Source: Bacteroidia bacterium (GTDB taxonomy: Bacteria; Bacteroidota; Bacteroidia; JAIBAJ01). From it: 49,998 bases of DNA. The notes under the pieces are model-generated. The model ran no database searches. It had not been told where the DNA came from and saw only the letters and a program-made list of their open reading frames with translations. Positions 42,039-49,937 of the stretch are shown here, one piece after another. Made by a program: the position numbers and the translations under genes. Every line of letters begins with the position of its first letter. The stretch's first letter is position 1. The DNA is taken from assembly GCA_019695265.1 (NCBI GenBank), contig JAIBAJ010000012.1, positions 1-49,998 on the forward strand. Direction: 5' to 3'.

Positions 42039-42614
42039 TTGATTAAATTAAAACAACTCGGCCCTTTGGCCTTCCTACTTACCTTCCTGCTTGGTGTAGG
42101 CTGTGGGAGGAAATCCACCCAAGCCCCGGCAGAAAAGCCGGTATCAACAGATAATAACCTAGAACTTACCAAATTATATACCCAAGCCATTTCAGAATTC
42201 ATAAAAGCAGAATATAAAAAGGATCAAACCCGGTTCGACACCCTATTCTTTGGTAAACATACCTATGGGCAAGCCGACGATTTCCCACCAATAAAGCTTC
42301 CATCCAGTATTGAAAACACCCACATTCAACTCATTAGTACCGAACAAGGTAATAGGTTACAATCCAGAACCAAACCCTTGGTTTACATCAACTTGATGGG
42401 TTGGGTAACACCCGAAAAGGCTGAATTTTTATTTGTGGTTTTTTCCAATGGTTTTGCACATCAGTATGACTATTACATTCATTTCATAAAGCCGGTCAAC
42501 AATAAAGAATATCAACTAGAAAAAATTGAATGGGAAAATTTCAAACAGCCTCTGCAAAGCAAGCCCAAACGCTTAGGCATTTTCAGAAATGGTGAATATT
42601 GCATCGAACATTAA
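42039..42614 (+). CDS. Hypothetical lipoprotein with TTG start
   Basis: A 191-residue lipoprotein read from TTG at 42039: IKLKQLGPLAFLLTFLLGVGC, with the acylated Cys followed by GRKS. No ATG is available before the signal sequence, so a TTG start is required. The mature part is alpha/beta (YTQAISEFIKAEYKKDQTRFDTLFFG, then KAEFLFVVFSNGFAHQYDYYIHFI). No family is recognised. It precedes the GyrI-like gene by 15 bases and is probably co-transcribed with it. Confidence 0.75.
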   Translation: MIKLKQLGPLAFLLTFLLGVGCGRKSTQAPAEKPVSTDNNLELTKLYTQAISEFIKAEYKKDQTRFDTLFFGKHTYGQADDFPPIKLPSSIENTHIQLISTEQGNRLQSRTKPLVYINLMGWVTPEKAEFLFVVFSNGFAHQYDYYIHFIKPVNNKEYQLEKIEWENFKQPLQSKPKRLGIFRNGEYCIEH

Positions 42615-42629
42615 CACAAACATTTGAAC

Positions 42630-43106
42630 ATGCATCCTGAACTAATTAATAATCCCGAAATAAGACTCATCGGATTAAAAACTACTATAAGTTTGGCTCA
42701 AAACAGAATAGCAGAACTTTGGCAGAATTTTATGCCTCAAAAACAATTCATTTCCAATCCTCTCAGCAACGATTTGTATTCAGTAGCAGAATATCCTCCC
42801 CATTATTTTTCGGCTTTTAACCCAAACATTGAATTTCACCGCTGGGCTTGTTTGCAGGTTAACAATTTCGATTCCATTCCTCCCCGGATGGAAAGTCTAA
42901 TTATTCCTGCAGGAAAGTATGCCGTTTTTCACTACCAAGGTCTTTCCAGCGATACCTCCATTTTTCAATACATTTACCAAGAGTGGCTCCCGGCTTCCAA
43001 CTACATCCTTCGCCAAAGTCCGCACTTCGAGGTATTGGGCAATCAATACAAAAACAATGATCCCAATTCCAAAGAAAGTATTTGGATTCCCATCCAGGAA
43101 CGCTAA
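42630..43106 (+). CDS. GyrI-like / AraC effector-binding-domain protein
   Basis: A 158-residue stand-alone GyrI-like small-molecule-binding domain. Marks are LIGLKTTISLAQNRIAELWQNF at the N-terminus, YSVAEYPPHYFSAFNPNIEFHRWACLQV, IPPRMESLIIPAGKYAVFHYQG (the SHV-like core strand) and the end SKESIWIPIQER, typical of the E-x-W-x-P terminus. Such proteins bind or hydrolyse hydrophobic ligands or inhibit gyrase; no DNA-binding domain is present. A TTG two codons upstream is possible. It follows the lipoprotein gene closely. Confidence 0.85.
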   Translation: MHPELINNPEIRLIGLKTTISLAQNRIAELWQNFMPQKQFISNPLSNDLYSVAEYPPHYFSAFNPNIEFHRWACLQVNNFDSIPPRMESLIIPAGKYAVFHYQGLSSDTSIFQYIYQEWLPASNYILRQSPHFEVLGNQYKNNDPNSKESIWIPIQER

Positions 43107-43182
43107 ACAAATAAACTCTACCAGGTTAAAATTTAGTTCTGTACCACTGCTGCGAATAAACAAAAATCCTACCTTTCTTGCC

Positions 43183-43716
43183 ATGAAATCAAATAAAATT
43201 GAACTTGGAATAATAGGATTATTCCTGGTATTTCTTATCTTCAAACGTTTACAGGTCCCCGGTGGTCCCATTCTCGTTACCATCAGTTCTGCTTCATTAG
43301 CTACCTTTTATCTGATCAAAGCTTTTGGGTCTTTTAAAACCATGAGCCAAGAAAAAACTGCATCCTTCGGAAATTTCTTTTTCTATTTATTAACCGCCCT
43401 TTGCCTGTTTAGCCTTCTTTTTCAAGTCATGTTTTGGCCTGGTGGACCTTTGCTCAGTTATAGAATTCTCCAATTGACGTGCATTATTATCCCAATTTTG
43501 TATATCGCTTCCCTTTCCAAGGGCTCAAAAAACTTACCCTTGCTATGGAATTCAGTCAGGCAATCCATTCTTCGCCTACTAGCCTACCTAAGCATAGTAT
43601 TATTATTAACCCTGCTTCCCACTCCAATCAAAATCAAACTATTTTCCTCCAACCCGGAAAGAGATCTTCAAAAAATCGAAAGTTTCAATGCTCCGGTAAA
43701 TAGTAATCCTCATTAA
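43183..43716 (+). CDS. Small DUF4293-like integral membrane protein
   Basis: A 177-residue protein with four hydrophobic segments (LGIIGLFLVFLIF, ILVTISSASLATFYLI, FFFYLLTALCLFSLLFQVMF, then LLAYLSIVLLLTLL) and a short charged tail. No motif identifies a function; four-helix proteins of this size (DUF4293 type) are frequent in this phylum. The start at 43183 is chosen because the long upstream frame overlaps the GyrI-like gene and has a different, low-complexity composition. A near-consensus box TACCTTTC lies at about 43170-43177. Confidence 0.65.
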   Translation: MKSNKIELGIIGLFLVFLIFKRLQVPGGPILVTISSASLATFYLIKAFGSFKTMSQEKTASFGNFFFYLLTALCLFSLLFQVMFWPGGPLLSYRILQLTCIIIPILYIASLSKGSKNLPLLWNSVRQSILRLLAYLSIVLLLTLLPTPIKIKLFSSNPERDLQKIESFNAPVNSNPH

Positions 43717-43872
43717 AATATCAAACTGTAAACTATTCCTTTGTCCAACCAAGGTATCTTTGGAATACTACTAAATTCCACATGCAATATTCCGGGTTAA
43801 AGAAATTATTTTGATTTGGAGAAGTAATTTTAATAGCTATAAAATACTTTTTTTGAACCTAATTTAATAGGT

Positions 43873-44004
43873 AGGAGAATTGAAAATCTGAACTACTTGA
43901 TTTAATTGAGGTTACCCCGAATTGGATTTTGTTTTCATTTTTCATAAGTTATTGAAATACAAACCCTTATTTCGTTTGTACATTTCTAATGCGCAATCTG
44001 GGTT
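43873..44004 (+). repeat. Mosaic repeat R3, middle-length copy
   Basis: Shows the AACTACTTGATTTAATTG block, GGTTACCCCGA, about 60 bases absent from the copy at 4770, then TTTCGTTTGTACATTTCTAATG and CGCAATCTGGGTT. It lies in a 540-base gap with no gene; the rest of the gap is AT-rich, with a near-consensus box CATCTTTG about 25 bases before the SGNH gene. Confidence 0.6.
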
Positions 44005-44260
44005 GAAACCATTTACCTGGTAATTTTTACCTCCAATTCCACCCATGTTTGCTAAATTCTATTTAACTAAGTCTAACCTAAAATTCAGCCACCCATTCCT
44101 TTCCGGTTAATGTTTTATTTCATTTTATTTATTGACCATGGTATCAGAAAATTACACCGAATGAACCAGCTATTCAAAAAACCCGGCAGCTACCCCAAAT
44201 CCACTTGTTTTAACCCAACGAAATTCTCATCTTTGCTCTTTAGATAACCAAAGGCTAAGT

Positions 44261-45316
44261 ATGCGAAAAAACATCTTCCTAACTTGTTTTAGCATTGTGA
44301 TTTCGTTACTGGGTATCGAATTAGCCATCCGTTTAACCGGAAAATTCAAAACCTATACCGAATCCACCGGAAAAAGCTATACCAGTTATTGGGGTTTTCA
44401 ATCGCCGGGTTGGTACTGGACCCATACACCCAATACCACCTACCTCGAAAAGAATTCAGAATTTAGCTACCAAAACAAGTACAACTCCTTCGGTCACCGG
44501 GAATTGGAACCGGTTCGCCTGTTTAATACAAACTCCTGCAGAGTAGTGGTGCTGGGCGATAGTTATGTGGAAGGCGTTGGTGTACCATATGATAGCAGTT
44601 TAACCAGGTTCCTCGATAATTTCGCTTCCCGGGATTCTATTCCTGTCCGCTTTTACAACGCAGGCGTGGCAGGCTCCGATCCATTTTACAGCTATTCATG
44701 GCTTCGCGACCACCTTACAAGCCTGCATCCTAATCTGATTATTGTTGCCATTAACCCTTCAGACTACAGTGATTATGTATTTAGAGGTGGATTCGAACGT
44801 TTTCATTCCGATGGAACAACCCGATTTAAGGAAAAACCCGGAATTGAATTTTTCTTTAGGTATTCCCATATTGTCCGCCTTCTGATGTCGGCAAACGGAT
44901 ATGCAGGAGAAACATTTTTAAGGGTTGAAGATTATATTCAGGCACAGGAAAAAGCCCATTTGGCCTTCCTGGCCCTTGCCGATAGTTTTAAAACTCTTGC
45001 CACTAAATCCAATACAAATCTGGCCTTTTTTCTCCATCCAAACCGAATTCAAGACCTCTGCAATACCAATTTCAATTCCAAAGTTGTGATGACCCAATTG
45101 GAATATGATCTGCAAAAGCAACACTGCAAGGTATTCAATGTATACCACCCAATGGACAGCCTTATCCAAGAGAACAATATGCTTCAATTCGGTTATCCTA
45201 TCGACGGACACTACAATGCAACCGGATACCAATTAATGGCTCAACAACTCTACCTGCAGCTACTTGAAAACAAAATGATTTCCAAAGAGCATAGCTGCAA
45301 ATCAGTAACAGACTAA
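44261..45316 (+). CDS. SGNH/GDSL-family hydrolase, membrane-anchored or secreted
   Basis: A 351-residue protein with an N-terminal hydrophobic segment (IFLTCFSIVISLLGIELAI) and an SGNH fold. Block I is VVVLGDSYVEGVG with the nucleophile Ser101, a Gly-bearing block II lies near YNAGVAGSDPFYSY, block III is IIVAINPSDY with Asn, and the catalytic acid and base are Asp315 and His317 (PIDGHYNATGY). Members of this group deacetylate or acylate cell-surface sugars; the precise substrate is unknown. Length and motif order are normal. It is flanked by long gaps full of repeats. Confidence 0.85.
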   Translation: MRKNIFLTCFSIVISLLGIELAIRLTGKFKTYTESTGKSYTSYWGFQSPGWYWTHTPNTTYLEKNSEFSYQNKYNSFGHRELEPVRLFNTNSCRVVVLGDSYVEGVGVPYDSSLTRFLDNFASRDSIPVRFYNAGVAGSDPFYSYSWLRDHLTSLHPNLIIVAINPSDYSDYVFRGGFERFHSDGTTRFKEKPGIEFFFRYSHIVRLLMSANGYAGETFLRVEDYIQAQEKAHLAFLALADSFKTLATKSNTNLAFFLHPNRIQDLCNTNFNSKVVMTQLEYDLQKQHCKVFNVYHPMDSLIQENNMLQFGYPIDGHYNATGYQLMAQQLYLQLLENKMISKEHSCKSVTD

Positions 45317-45469
45317 TTGCTAATAAAACCAATCCATAACCTGATTTTTTGAATCTTACCCACAAAAAATCAATCCAATTCCGATTCTAAAATTCCACTC
45401 TATTATCCAACTTTTGGGTTGAACAGATATCTTCATCAAATTTATTCTTACAAAACTGGTTATTCAACC

Positions 45470-45737
45470 CAGATTCCATATTAGAAATGCATAAACGAGT
45501 TAAGAATTTGTAAATCAATTTTTTTGTACAAAATAGTAATACCGATAGCAAATTTGTAATAGTCCAATTATGCTTCGCATTAATTTGCCTAAACACCTTT
45601 TGCATCGGCATTTACCACTGTAATGTTCAAACTAGTTTTTGGACTATTTTTCAAATAACATTGATATTACAACTTCTTCCCGAAATGCTTCGGGAGGGGT
45701 AAACCCAACTAAATCAAGCAGTTCGGATTTGAAATCC
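45470..45737 (-). repeat. Mosaic repeat R3, long copy with nested insertion
   Basis: In minus orientation: GGATTTCAAATCC, AACTGCTTGATTTAGTTGGG, TTTACCCC (complement of 45696-45737), then a middle holding a decayed MITE-like copy, then the 39-base block shared with 21323-21361 and AATATGGAATCTGGG. Block order matches the copies at 4770 and 43873. Confidence 0.6.
45540..45666 (-). mobile_element. Decayed MITE-like element, copy d
   Basis: TACC start and GATA end, flanked by TAA (45537-45539) and TTA (45667-45669). Inside, GTCCAATTATG, ATTAATTTGCCTAAACA and GGACTATTTTTCAAAT correspond in order to blocks of the intact copies read inverted. It is about 10 bases shorter and many bases have changed, so it is an older insertion. 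Confidence 0.5.
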
Positions 45738-45774
45738 TTCTATTGATTAATTTGGGTTCAAAGAACAGCTTTTG

Positions 45775-45932
45775 GGGTTTGCACCCGCGTGAGGGATAGA
45801 GCAGGCTACCCCACAGGCCACCGCAGCCTTAGCGGAGGTGGCCGAGGAGTAGCAGCGATAGCCCGACCTTGGCGCCTCCACCGAAAGAAAACAAATGCTA
45901 CTAATCTAGCACTTCATTTCTAAATACCCGCC
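45775..45932 (+). ncRNA. Structured intergenic RNA element, copy 9 (flavo-1-like)
   Basis: Plus strand: GAGGGATAGAGCAG, GCTAC then CCCACAGG, a hairpin with CCACCGC and GCGGAGGTGG arms, CGAGGA, GTAGC, GATAGCCCGACC. Both inner arms differ from copy 1 (GTTAC/GTAAC) by a compensating change. The tail ends near AATACCCGCC. It lies upstream of the repeat-protein gene, on the same strand. Confidence 0.74.
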
Positions 45933-46046
45933 AAGGGCACGCCCAAATTCTCAAATTTAAACTACTGAGGTTCAATATTTTCCTAACCATATGAAATTAA
46001 AAAAAGCCCGAATTGCAAATAAAACCTACATTTACTCTAATTACCT

Positions 46047-47447
46047 ATGCTAATGATGATTCCATTTCGTACCCTGTTTACTATATTAATTGGTCTGTTG
46101 CTGGTTACTCAAAGCTTTGCCCAAGGCATTTGTAACGATCCGACAGCTATCAATTTTATGCAACCCGGTCCTTGTATATATGCCAATCCAATTGCAGGAT
46201 GTACCGACCCGTCTGCTCTTAATTTTAACCCTGCAGCAACCATTGACGATGGCTCTTGTGTTTATTCAGGAACACCAGGATGCACCGACCCCGCTGCCCT
46301 GAATTACAACCCCAGCGCAACCCTTGATGATGGCTCTTGTCAGTATGCTGTTTATGGTTGCACTGACCCTAATGCATTGAATTACAACCCTTCTGCCACC
46401 AATGACGACGGCACTTGCCAATACCCGATTTATGGCTGTACCGATCCTTCTGCCCTAAATTACAACCCAAGCGCTACCTTCGACGATGGCTCCTGCCAAT
46501 ACGGTGGAGGAATCTGGGGATGTACCGACCCCTCCGCTCTTAATTACAACCCTGCTGCTACCTACGACGATGGTTCTTGCCAATACCCACTCTACGGCTG
46601 CACCGATGCCTCCGCTCTTAACTACAATCCCAGTGCAAACGTAGATGATGGGTCTTGCCAATATCCAATTTACGGCTGCATGGACCCTATTGCCATCAAT
46701 TACAATCCTAGCGCCACTAACGACGATGGCTCCTGCCAATATGGTGGAGGAACTTTTGGTTGTACCGATCCGACTGCTATTAACTACAACTCCTCGGCCA
46801 ATTACGACGATGGTTCTTGTATTTATGCCATTTACGGCTGCACCGATCCTTCTGCTATCAATTATTACCCTGATGCCAATGTAGACGATGGTTCCTGCCA
46901 ATATGGAATTCCGGGTTGTATGGACCCATTTGCCATCAATTATGACCCGAATGCCAGCTACGACGATGGTTCTTGTATTTATGGACCAATTCCGGGTTGC
47001 ATGGATGTGAATGCCATTAATTACAATCCCAGCGCTAACCTAAGCGACAATTCCTGCATTTATACAGTTGATTGTAACGGCGATTCCCTGGGTACGGCAT
47101 ACCTGGATGATTGCCAAATTTGTGTTGGCGGAAATACCGGTCAATTGCCTTGTATTCCAATCGGCATGCCCAATCACCCCTTCCGTAAGGCAGTTCTGGA
47201 AATTTATCCCAACCCTTCTAATGGTTTAGTATGGGTTCAATGGCCACAAATGGAAGCCGGAAATGTGGAAATTCGCTTGCTTGACCTGGTTGGCAAAGAA
47301 GTACTTCAACTAAACAAAGAAGTAAAAAAAGGCTTGCCCCTTCAGTTGGACCTAAGTCTTGAAAATGGAATTTATCAAGTACAAATATTTATTCAAAACA
47401 ATCATCAAAAGCTCTTGTACCTCGGCAAAGCGGTACTTAAAAAGTAG
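46047..47447 (+). CDS. Secreted Cys-rich tandem-repeat protein with T9SS sorting domain
   Basis: A 466-residue exported protein. Signal peptide MLMMIPFRTLFTILIGLLLVTQSFAQ, one imperfect repeat, then eleven repeats of 25-28 residues of the form GCTDPSALNYNPSATxDDGSC followed by an aromatic residue. Each has two Cys and an acidic DDGSC turn, so each probably forms a small disulfide- and calcium-stabilised unit. After a Cys-containing linker (CNGDSLGTAYLDDCQICVGG) the end is a T9SS type A sorting domain (EIYPNPSNGLVWVQW to GKAVLKK). A surface adhesin or filament role is inferred. Nearby in-frame ATGs at 46053 and 46056 are alternatives. A near-consensus box TACATTTA lies at 46027-46034. Confidence 0.9.
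   Translation: MLMMIPFRTLFTILIGLLLVTQSFAQGICNDPTAINFMQPGPCIYANPIAGCTDPSALNFNPAATIDDGSCVYSGTPGCTDPAALNYNPSATLDDGSCQYAVYGCTDPNALNYNPSATNDDGTCQYPIYGCTDPSALNYNPSATFDDGSCQYGGGIWGCTDPSALNYNPAATYDDGSCQYPLYGCTDASALNYNPSANVDDGSCQYPIYGCMDPIAINYNPSATNDDGSCQYGGGTFGCTDPTAINYNSSANYDDGSCIYAIYGCTDPSAINYYPDANVDDGSCQYGIPGCMDPFAINYDPNASYDDGSCIYGPIPGCMDVNAINYNPSANLSDNSCIYTVDCNGDSLGTAYLDDCQICVGGNTGQLPCIPIGMPNHPFRKAVLEIYPNPSNGLVWVQWPQMEAGNVEIRLLDLVGKEVLQLNKEVKKGLPLQLDLSLENGIYQVQIFIQNNHQKLLYLGKAVLKK
46197..47063 (+). repeat. In-gene tandem repeat array (11 units of 75-84 bp)
   Basis: Eleven in-frame units encode GC[TM]D..A[LI]N[YF]NP.A...DDGSC. DNA identity between units is high in places (TACAACCC, GACGATGGCTC), but synonymous changes are spread through, so the array is not a very recent expansion. 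Confidence 0.85.
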
Positions 47448-47536
47448 TTTTCTAGTTGACGGTTCATTTATTGCCACCAAGATTCCACCACCCGAGAAAG
47501 GAGTCATTGACAAAAAGACTACAGGCAGCTATTTTT

Positions 47537-48241
47537 CTAAATTCTGCCTTGGGCTAATTTTTCAAAATAATCCTTTTCTATTAATTCCGGACGGTTTAAT
47601 CCTTGTTTAATCCAATGAATCAATAGTTCGGCTTTTTCATCTTCGGGCAATGACCAATTCAGGTCCGATTGCCTCAATTGTTTGGTTAATTCGTACAAAC
47701 TTAAAGCGGCACTAACTGAAATATTGTAGCTTTCGGTAAATCCATGCATAGGAATAACCACAAACTCATCAGCCATTTCATGAACAATAGGACTAATTCC
47801 TTCCTTTTCAGTTCCAAAAACTAAGGCTAATTTGCCATTCAAAGGCAATTGATCTATTCGGCAACTTCGGGTATGCGGAGTGGTAGCAACAATGCGATAA
47901 CCTTGCTGCTTAAGTTGATTTAGGCAATCAGCAGTATTGTTATCCTTACCCCGATAACGGTGCAATTGAAGCCATTGAGCCGAACCTAGTTCCACATCAG
48001 GATTAAGGTCGAATTTATTTTTGTTTTCTACAATGTGCACGGTTTGTATTCCCATACAATCGCAGGTTCGCAAAACAGCCGAAGTATTTTGAGTTTGGTA
48101 AATATCTTCTAAAACCACCGTAATATGGTTGGTTCTATCGTTTAAGACCTTATTCATTAAGGCAAAACGCTTTTCGGAAATAAATTGACTCAGGTATAGA
48201 GCATAAGCCTTTCTTTCATCCATAGTAACACACTTATCCAT
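47537..48241 (-). CDS. trmH: SpoU/TrmH-family RNA 2'-O-ribose methyltransferase
   Basis: A 234-residue SPOUT methyltransferase. Motif 1 is [21 protein letters not shown], motif 2 is [19 protein letters not shown] and motif 3 is [25 protein letters not shown], with the knot residues Glu/Ser/Asn in place. The short N-terminal extension and C-terminal helix are like TrmH, which makes Gm18 in tRNA, rather than the larger RlmB. The start at 48241 overlaps pth by eight bases; an ATG at 48223 would avoid this. It is the last gene of a minus-strand unit with pth and the barrel gene. Confidence 0.8.
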   Translation of the reverse strand: MDKCVTMDERKAYALYLSQFISEKRFALMNKVLNDRTNHITVVLEDIYQTQNTSAVLRTCDCMGIQTVHIVENKNKFDLNPDVELGSAQWLQLHRYRGKDNNTADCLNQLKQQGYRIVATTPHTRSCRIDQLPLNGKLALVFGTEKEGISPIVHEMADEFVVIPMHGFTESYNISVSAALSLYELTKQLRQSDLNWSLPEDEKAELLIHWIKQGLNRPELIEKDYFEKLAQGRI

Positions 48242-48794
48242 TAAACTGATTCATAGTCATGTTGATGCCAACAAGGGCAAAACTTTTAACGGCTTCTGCT
48301 GATTTTAAAATTCGTTCTTGCAAGGTTTTTTGCTCTTCTTCATTCCATTTACCCAACACATAATCTACTTGCCTTCCTTTAGCAAACGAATTACCAACCC
48401 CAAACCTTAATCGGGCATACTGATCCGTAAGCAAGGTTGCCTGAATATTCTTTAGACCGTTATGCCCTCCATCACTTCCTTTACCTTTCAAACGTATTGT
48501 TCCAAATGGCAAGGCCAAATCATCGGTAACAACCAATAAGTTTTCGATGGCTATTTTTTCGTGATTTAACCAATATTGTACGGCCTTTCCGCTCAAATTC
48601 ATATAGGTTGAAGGCTTCAACAAAAGCAAGGTACGTCCTTTTACTCGAATGCTGGCAATGGATCCTAAGCGGTCTACTGAAAATCTAACACCTTCAGAAT
48701 GAGCCAACTGATCTACAATATTAAAACCTATGTTATGTCGGGTGTTTGCGTATTCATCTCCAATATTTCCTAAGCCAGCAATAAGGTATTTCAT
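48234..48794 (-). CDS. pth: Peptidyl-tRNA hydrolase
   Basis: A 186-residue enzyme that frees tRNA from prematurely released peptidyl-tRNA. With the start at 48794 ([20 protein letters not shown]) the catalytic His is residue 20 and the substrate-binding Asn residue 10, the same numbers as in E. coli Pth; an ATG at 48806 would shift these by four. Other family blocks are [49 protein letters not shown] and FGVGNSF. Normal length. It is 27 bases downstream of the barrel gene and overlaps the trmH start. Confidence 0.95.
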   Translation of the reverse strand: MKYLIAGLGNIGDEYANTRHNIGFNIVDQLAHSEGVRFSVDRLGSIASIRVKGRTLLLLKPSTYMNLSGKAVQYWLNHEKIAIENLLVVTDDLALPFGTIRLKGKGSDGGHNGLKNIQATLLTDQYARLRFGVGNSFAKGRQVDYVLGKWNEEEQKTLQERILKSAEAVKSFALVGINMTMNQFNG

Positions 48795-48821
48795 TTTGCA
48801 AAGCAAGGAAAAAAACTAAGA

Positions 48822-49925
48822 CTAAGGCGTTTTGGTTTCTGACTTTTGAAAAGTATCCAATTCCTGAAAGTCCTCTTCGGTCAAATCAAACTTATCGATT
48901 GCATCAATATTCAAGGGTTGAACATCCAAATTAATGCTACCAACGTCCAATTGTCCGAAATCGATCAAATCATCATCTATCCAGGTGGATAAGCCATCGA
49001 GTTCACCCGAAGGTTTAGATTTTGGCTTACGTTTAATTGGAGGAACTTTTCCGAACCTATAACCAATTCCAAGGTTGATGTAAGGCGCCGGAGCTATTTT
49101 GGAATCAAAGTATTTGTTTTCCGTTCGATCTAAACCTGCACCGATATCATTTTTCTTGTTTAAAGGAGTAATGGTAATTTTCCTCAGGCAAAGAATTCCG
49201 GCTTCAAAACTAAAATTAAACTTTCCTTTGATATATTGCAAATAACTGGCTCCTACTTTATACTCCCTTCTTCGCAAAATTACCTGGTCAGACAGAGTTC
49301 CGAGATCAGCCTTGGCATTTCCAAAATTGGAGACTCCACCGTTGGGTTGCATAAAAAAGCGAATCATATTTTGTTTTCCAGGGGTCCAATTTAGGTTTGC
49401 ATTAAATGGGAAATTGATGTTTAAAAGCACTTTGGGTGACATTCTCCAGTTAATACCGAAAATAGGCAATGGAATACCTCTTCCCAGTAGAAAGGTGTAA
49501 ACCGTTCCCACTCTTAGGGCAACCTTAGAGGAAAGGCTGTAGCGCCATTGAATATAGCCTGTATAGCGAACAGTTGGATTGGATAGTGTAAAATTATCTT
49601 CGTTACAATAGCCGAAAATCCCGGTAGTAATCGCCGATTTTTTTCCATTGAACCAAAAATAATTGAGCCCCAGATTCAAATTTATTAAAGGATGACTCCA
49701 ATACAAAGGAGAACCGATTGTTTGAATTTTAGAATAAGAACCACCCAAATTCAAACTTAATTGATGAATTATTGGTTTTTCGAACTCCTCAGGATATTTG
49801 AATTTCCCAAACAAAGGCATGAAAAAATTACCCGATAATTGTCCGAAACTTGCCAGTATTTTGGTTTTTTCGGAGTAATAGACAAATTTCAGGCTGTAAA
49901 ATAGACGATGGCTTCTAATAGACAA
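48822..49925 (-). CDS. Outer-membrane beta-barrel-like protein, 5' end uncertain
   Basis: A reading frame of about 367 codons with alternating beta-strand patterns ending in aromatic residues (LINLNLGLNYFWFNG, YTGYIQWRYSLSS, APYINLGIGYRFGK), then an acidic C-terminal tail of about 70 residues (TWIDDDLIDFGQLDVGSI). It resembles outer-membrane barrel proteins of the DUF6268 kind, which is a weak assignment. The frame as given opens with TTG inside a 22-base direct repeat, and no signal peptide precedes the barrel, although such proteins need one. The true start may be missing, frameshifted by the duplication, or beyond the window. The downstream order pth-trmH is tight, so it is probably a shared operon. 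Confidence 0.55.
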   Translation of the reverse strand: MSIRSHRLFYSLKFVYYSEKTKILASFGQLSGNFFMPLFGKFKYPEEFEKPIIHQLSLNLGGSYSKIQTIGSPLYWSHPLINLNLGLNYFWFNGKKSAITTGIFGYCNEDNFTLSNPTVRYTGYIQWRYSLSSKVALRVGTVYTFLLGRGIPLPIFGINWRMSPKVLLNINFPFNANLNWTPGKQNMIRFFMQPNGGVSNFGNAKADLGTLSDQVILRRREYKVGASYLQYIKGKFNFSFEAGILCLRKITITPLNKKNDIGAGLDRTENKYFDSKIAPAPYINLGIGYRFGKVPPIKRKPKSKPSGELDGLSTWIDDDLIDFGQLDVGSINLDVQPLNIDAIDKFDLTEEDFQELDTFQKSETKTP

Positions 49926-49937
49926 ATTTCAGGCTGT
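49876..49937. repeat. 22-base direct repeat at the 5' end of the barrel gene
   Basis: TAATAGACAAATTTCAGGCT plus GT occurs at 49876-49897 and again at 49916-49937, offset by 40 bases. The offset is not a multiple of three. In the outer copy the matching frame hits a stop codon. Confidence 0.85.

Noticed and set aside
42919-43182. 88-codon upstream extension of the small membrane protein
   Set aside because: Overlaps the GyrI-like gene in another frame and has a composition unlike the membrane protein.
361-45932. Structured repeats as CRISPR repeats or rRNA/tRNA fragments
   Set aside because: Copies are kilobases apart and not in arrays, with no spacers or cas genes, and they do not form a cloverleaf or match rRNA.
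46455-46901. Long minus-strand open frame inside the tandem-repeat gene
   Set aside because: An antisense shadow of the regular repeats; the low-complexity product only mirrors the repeat period.
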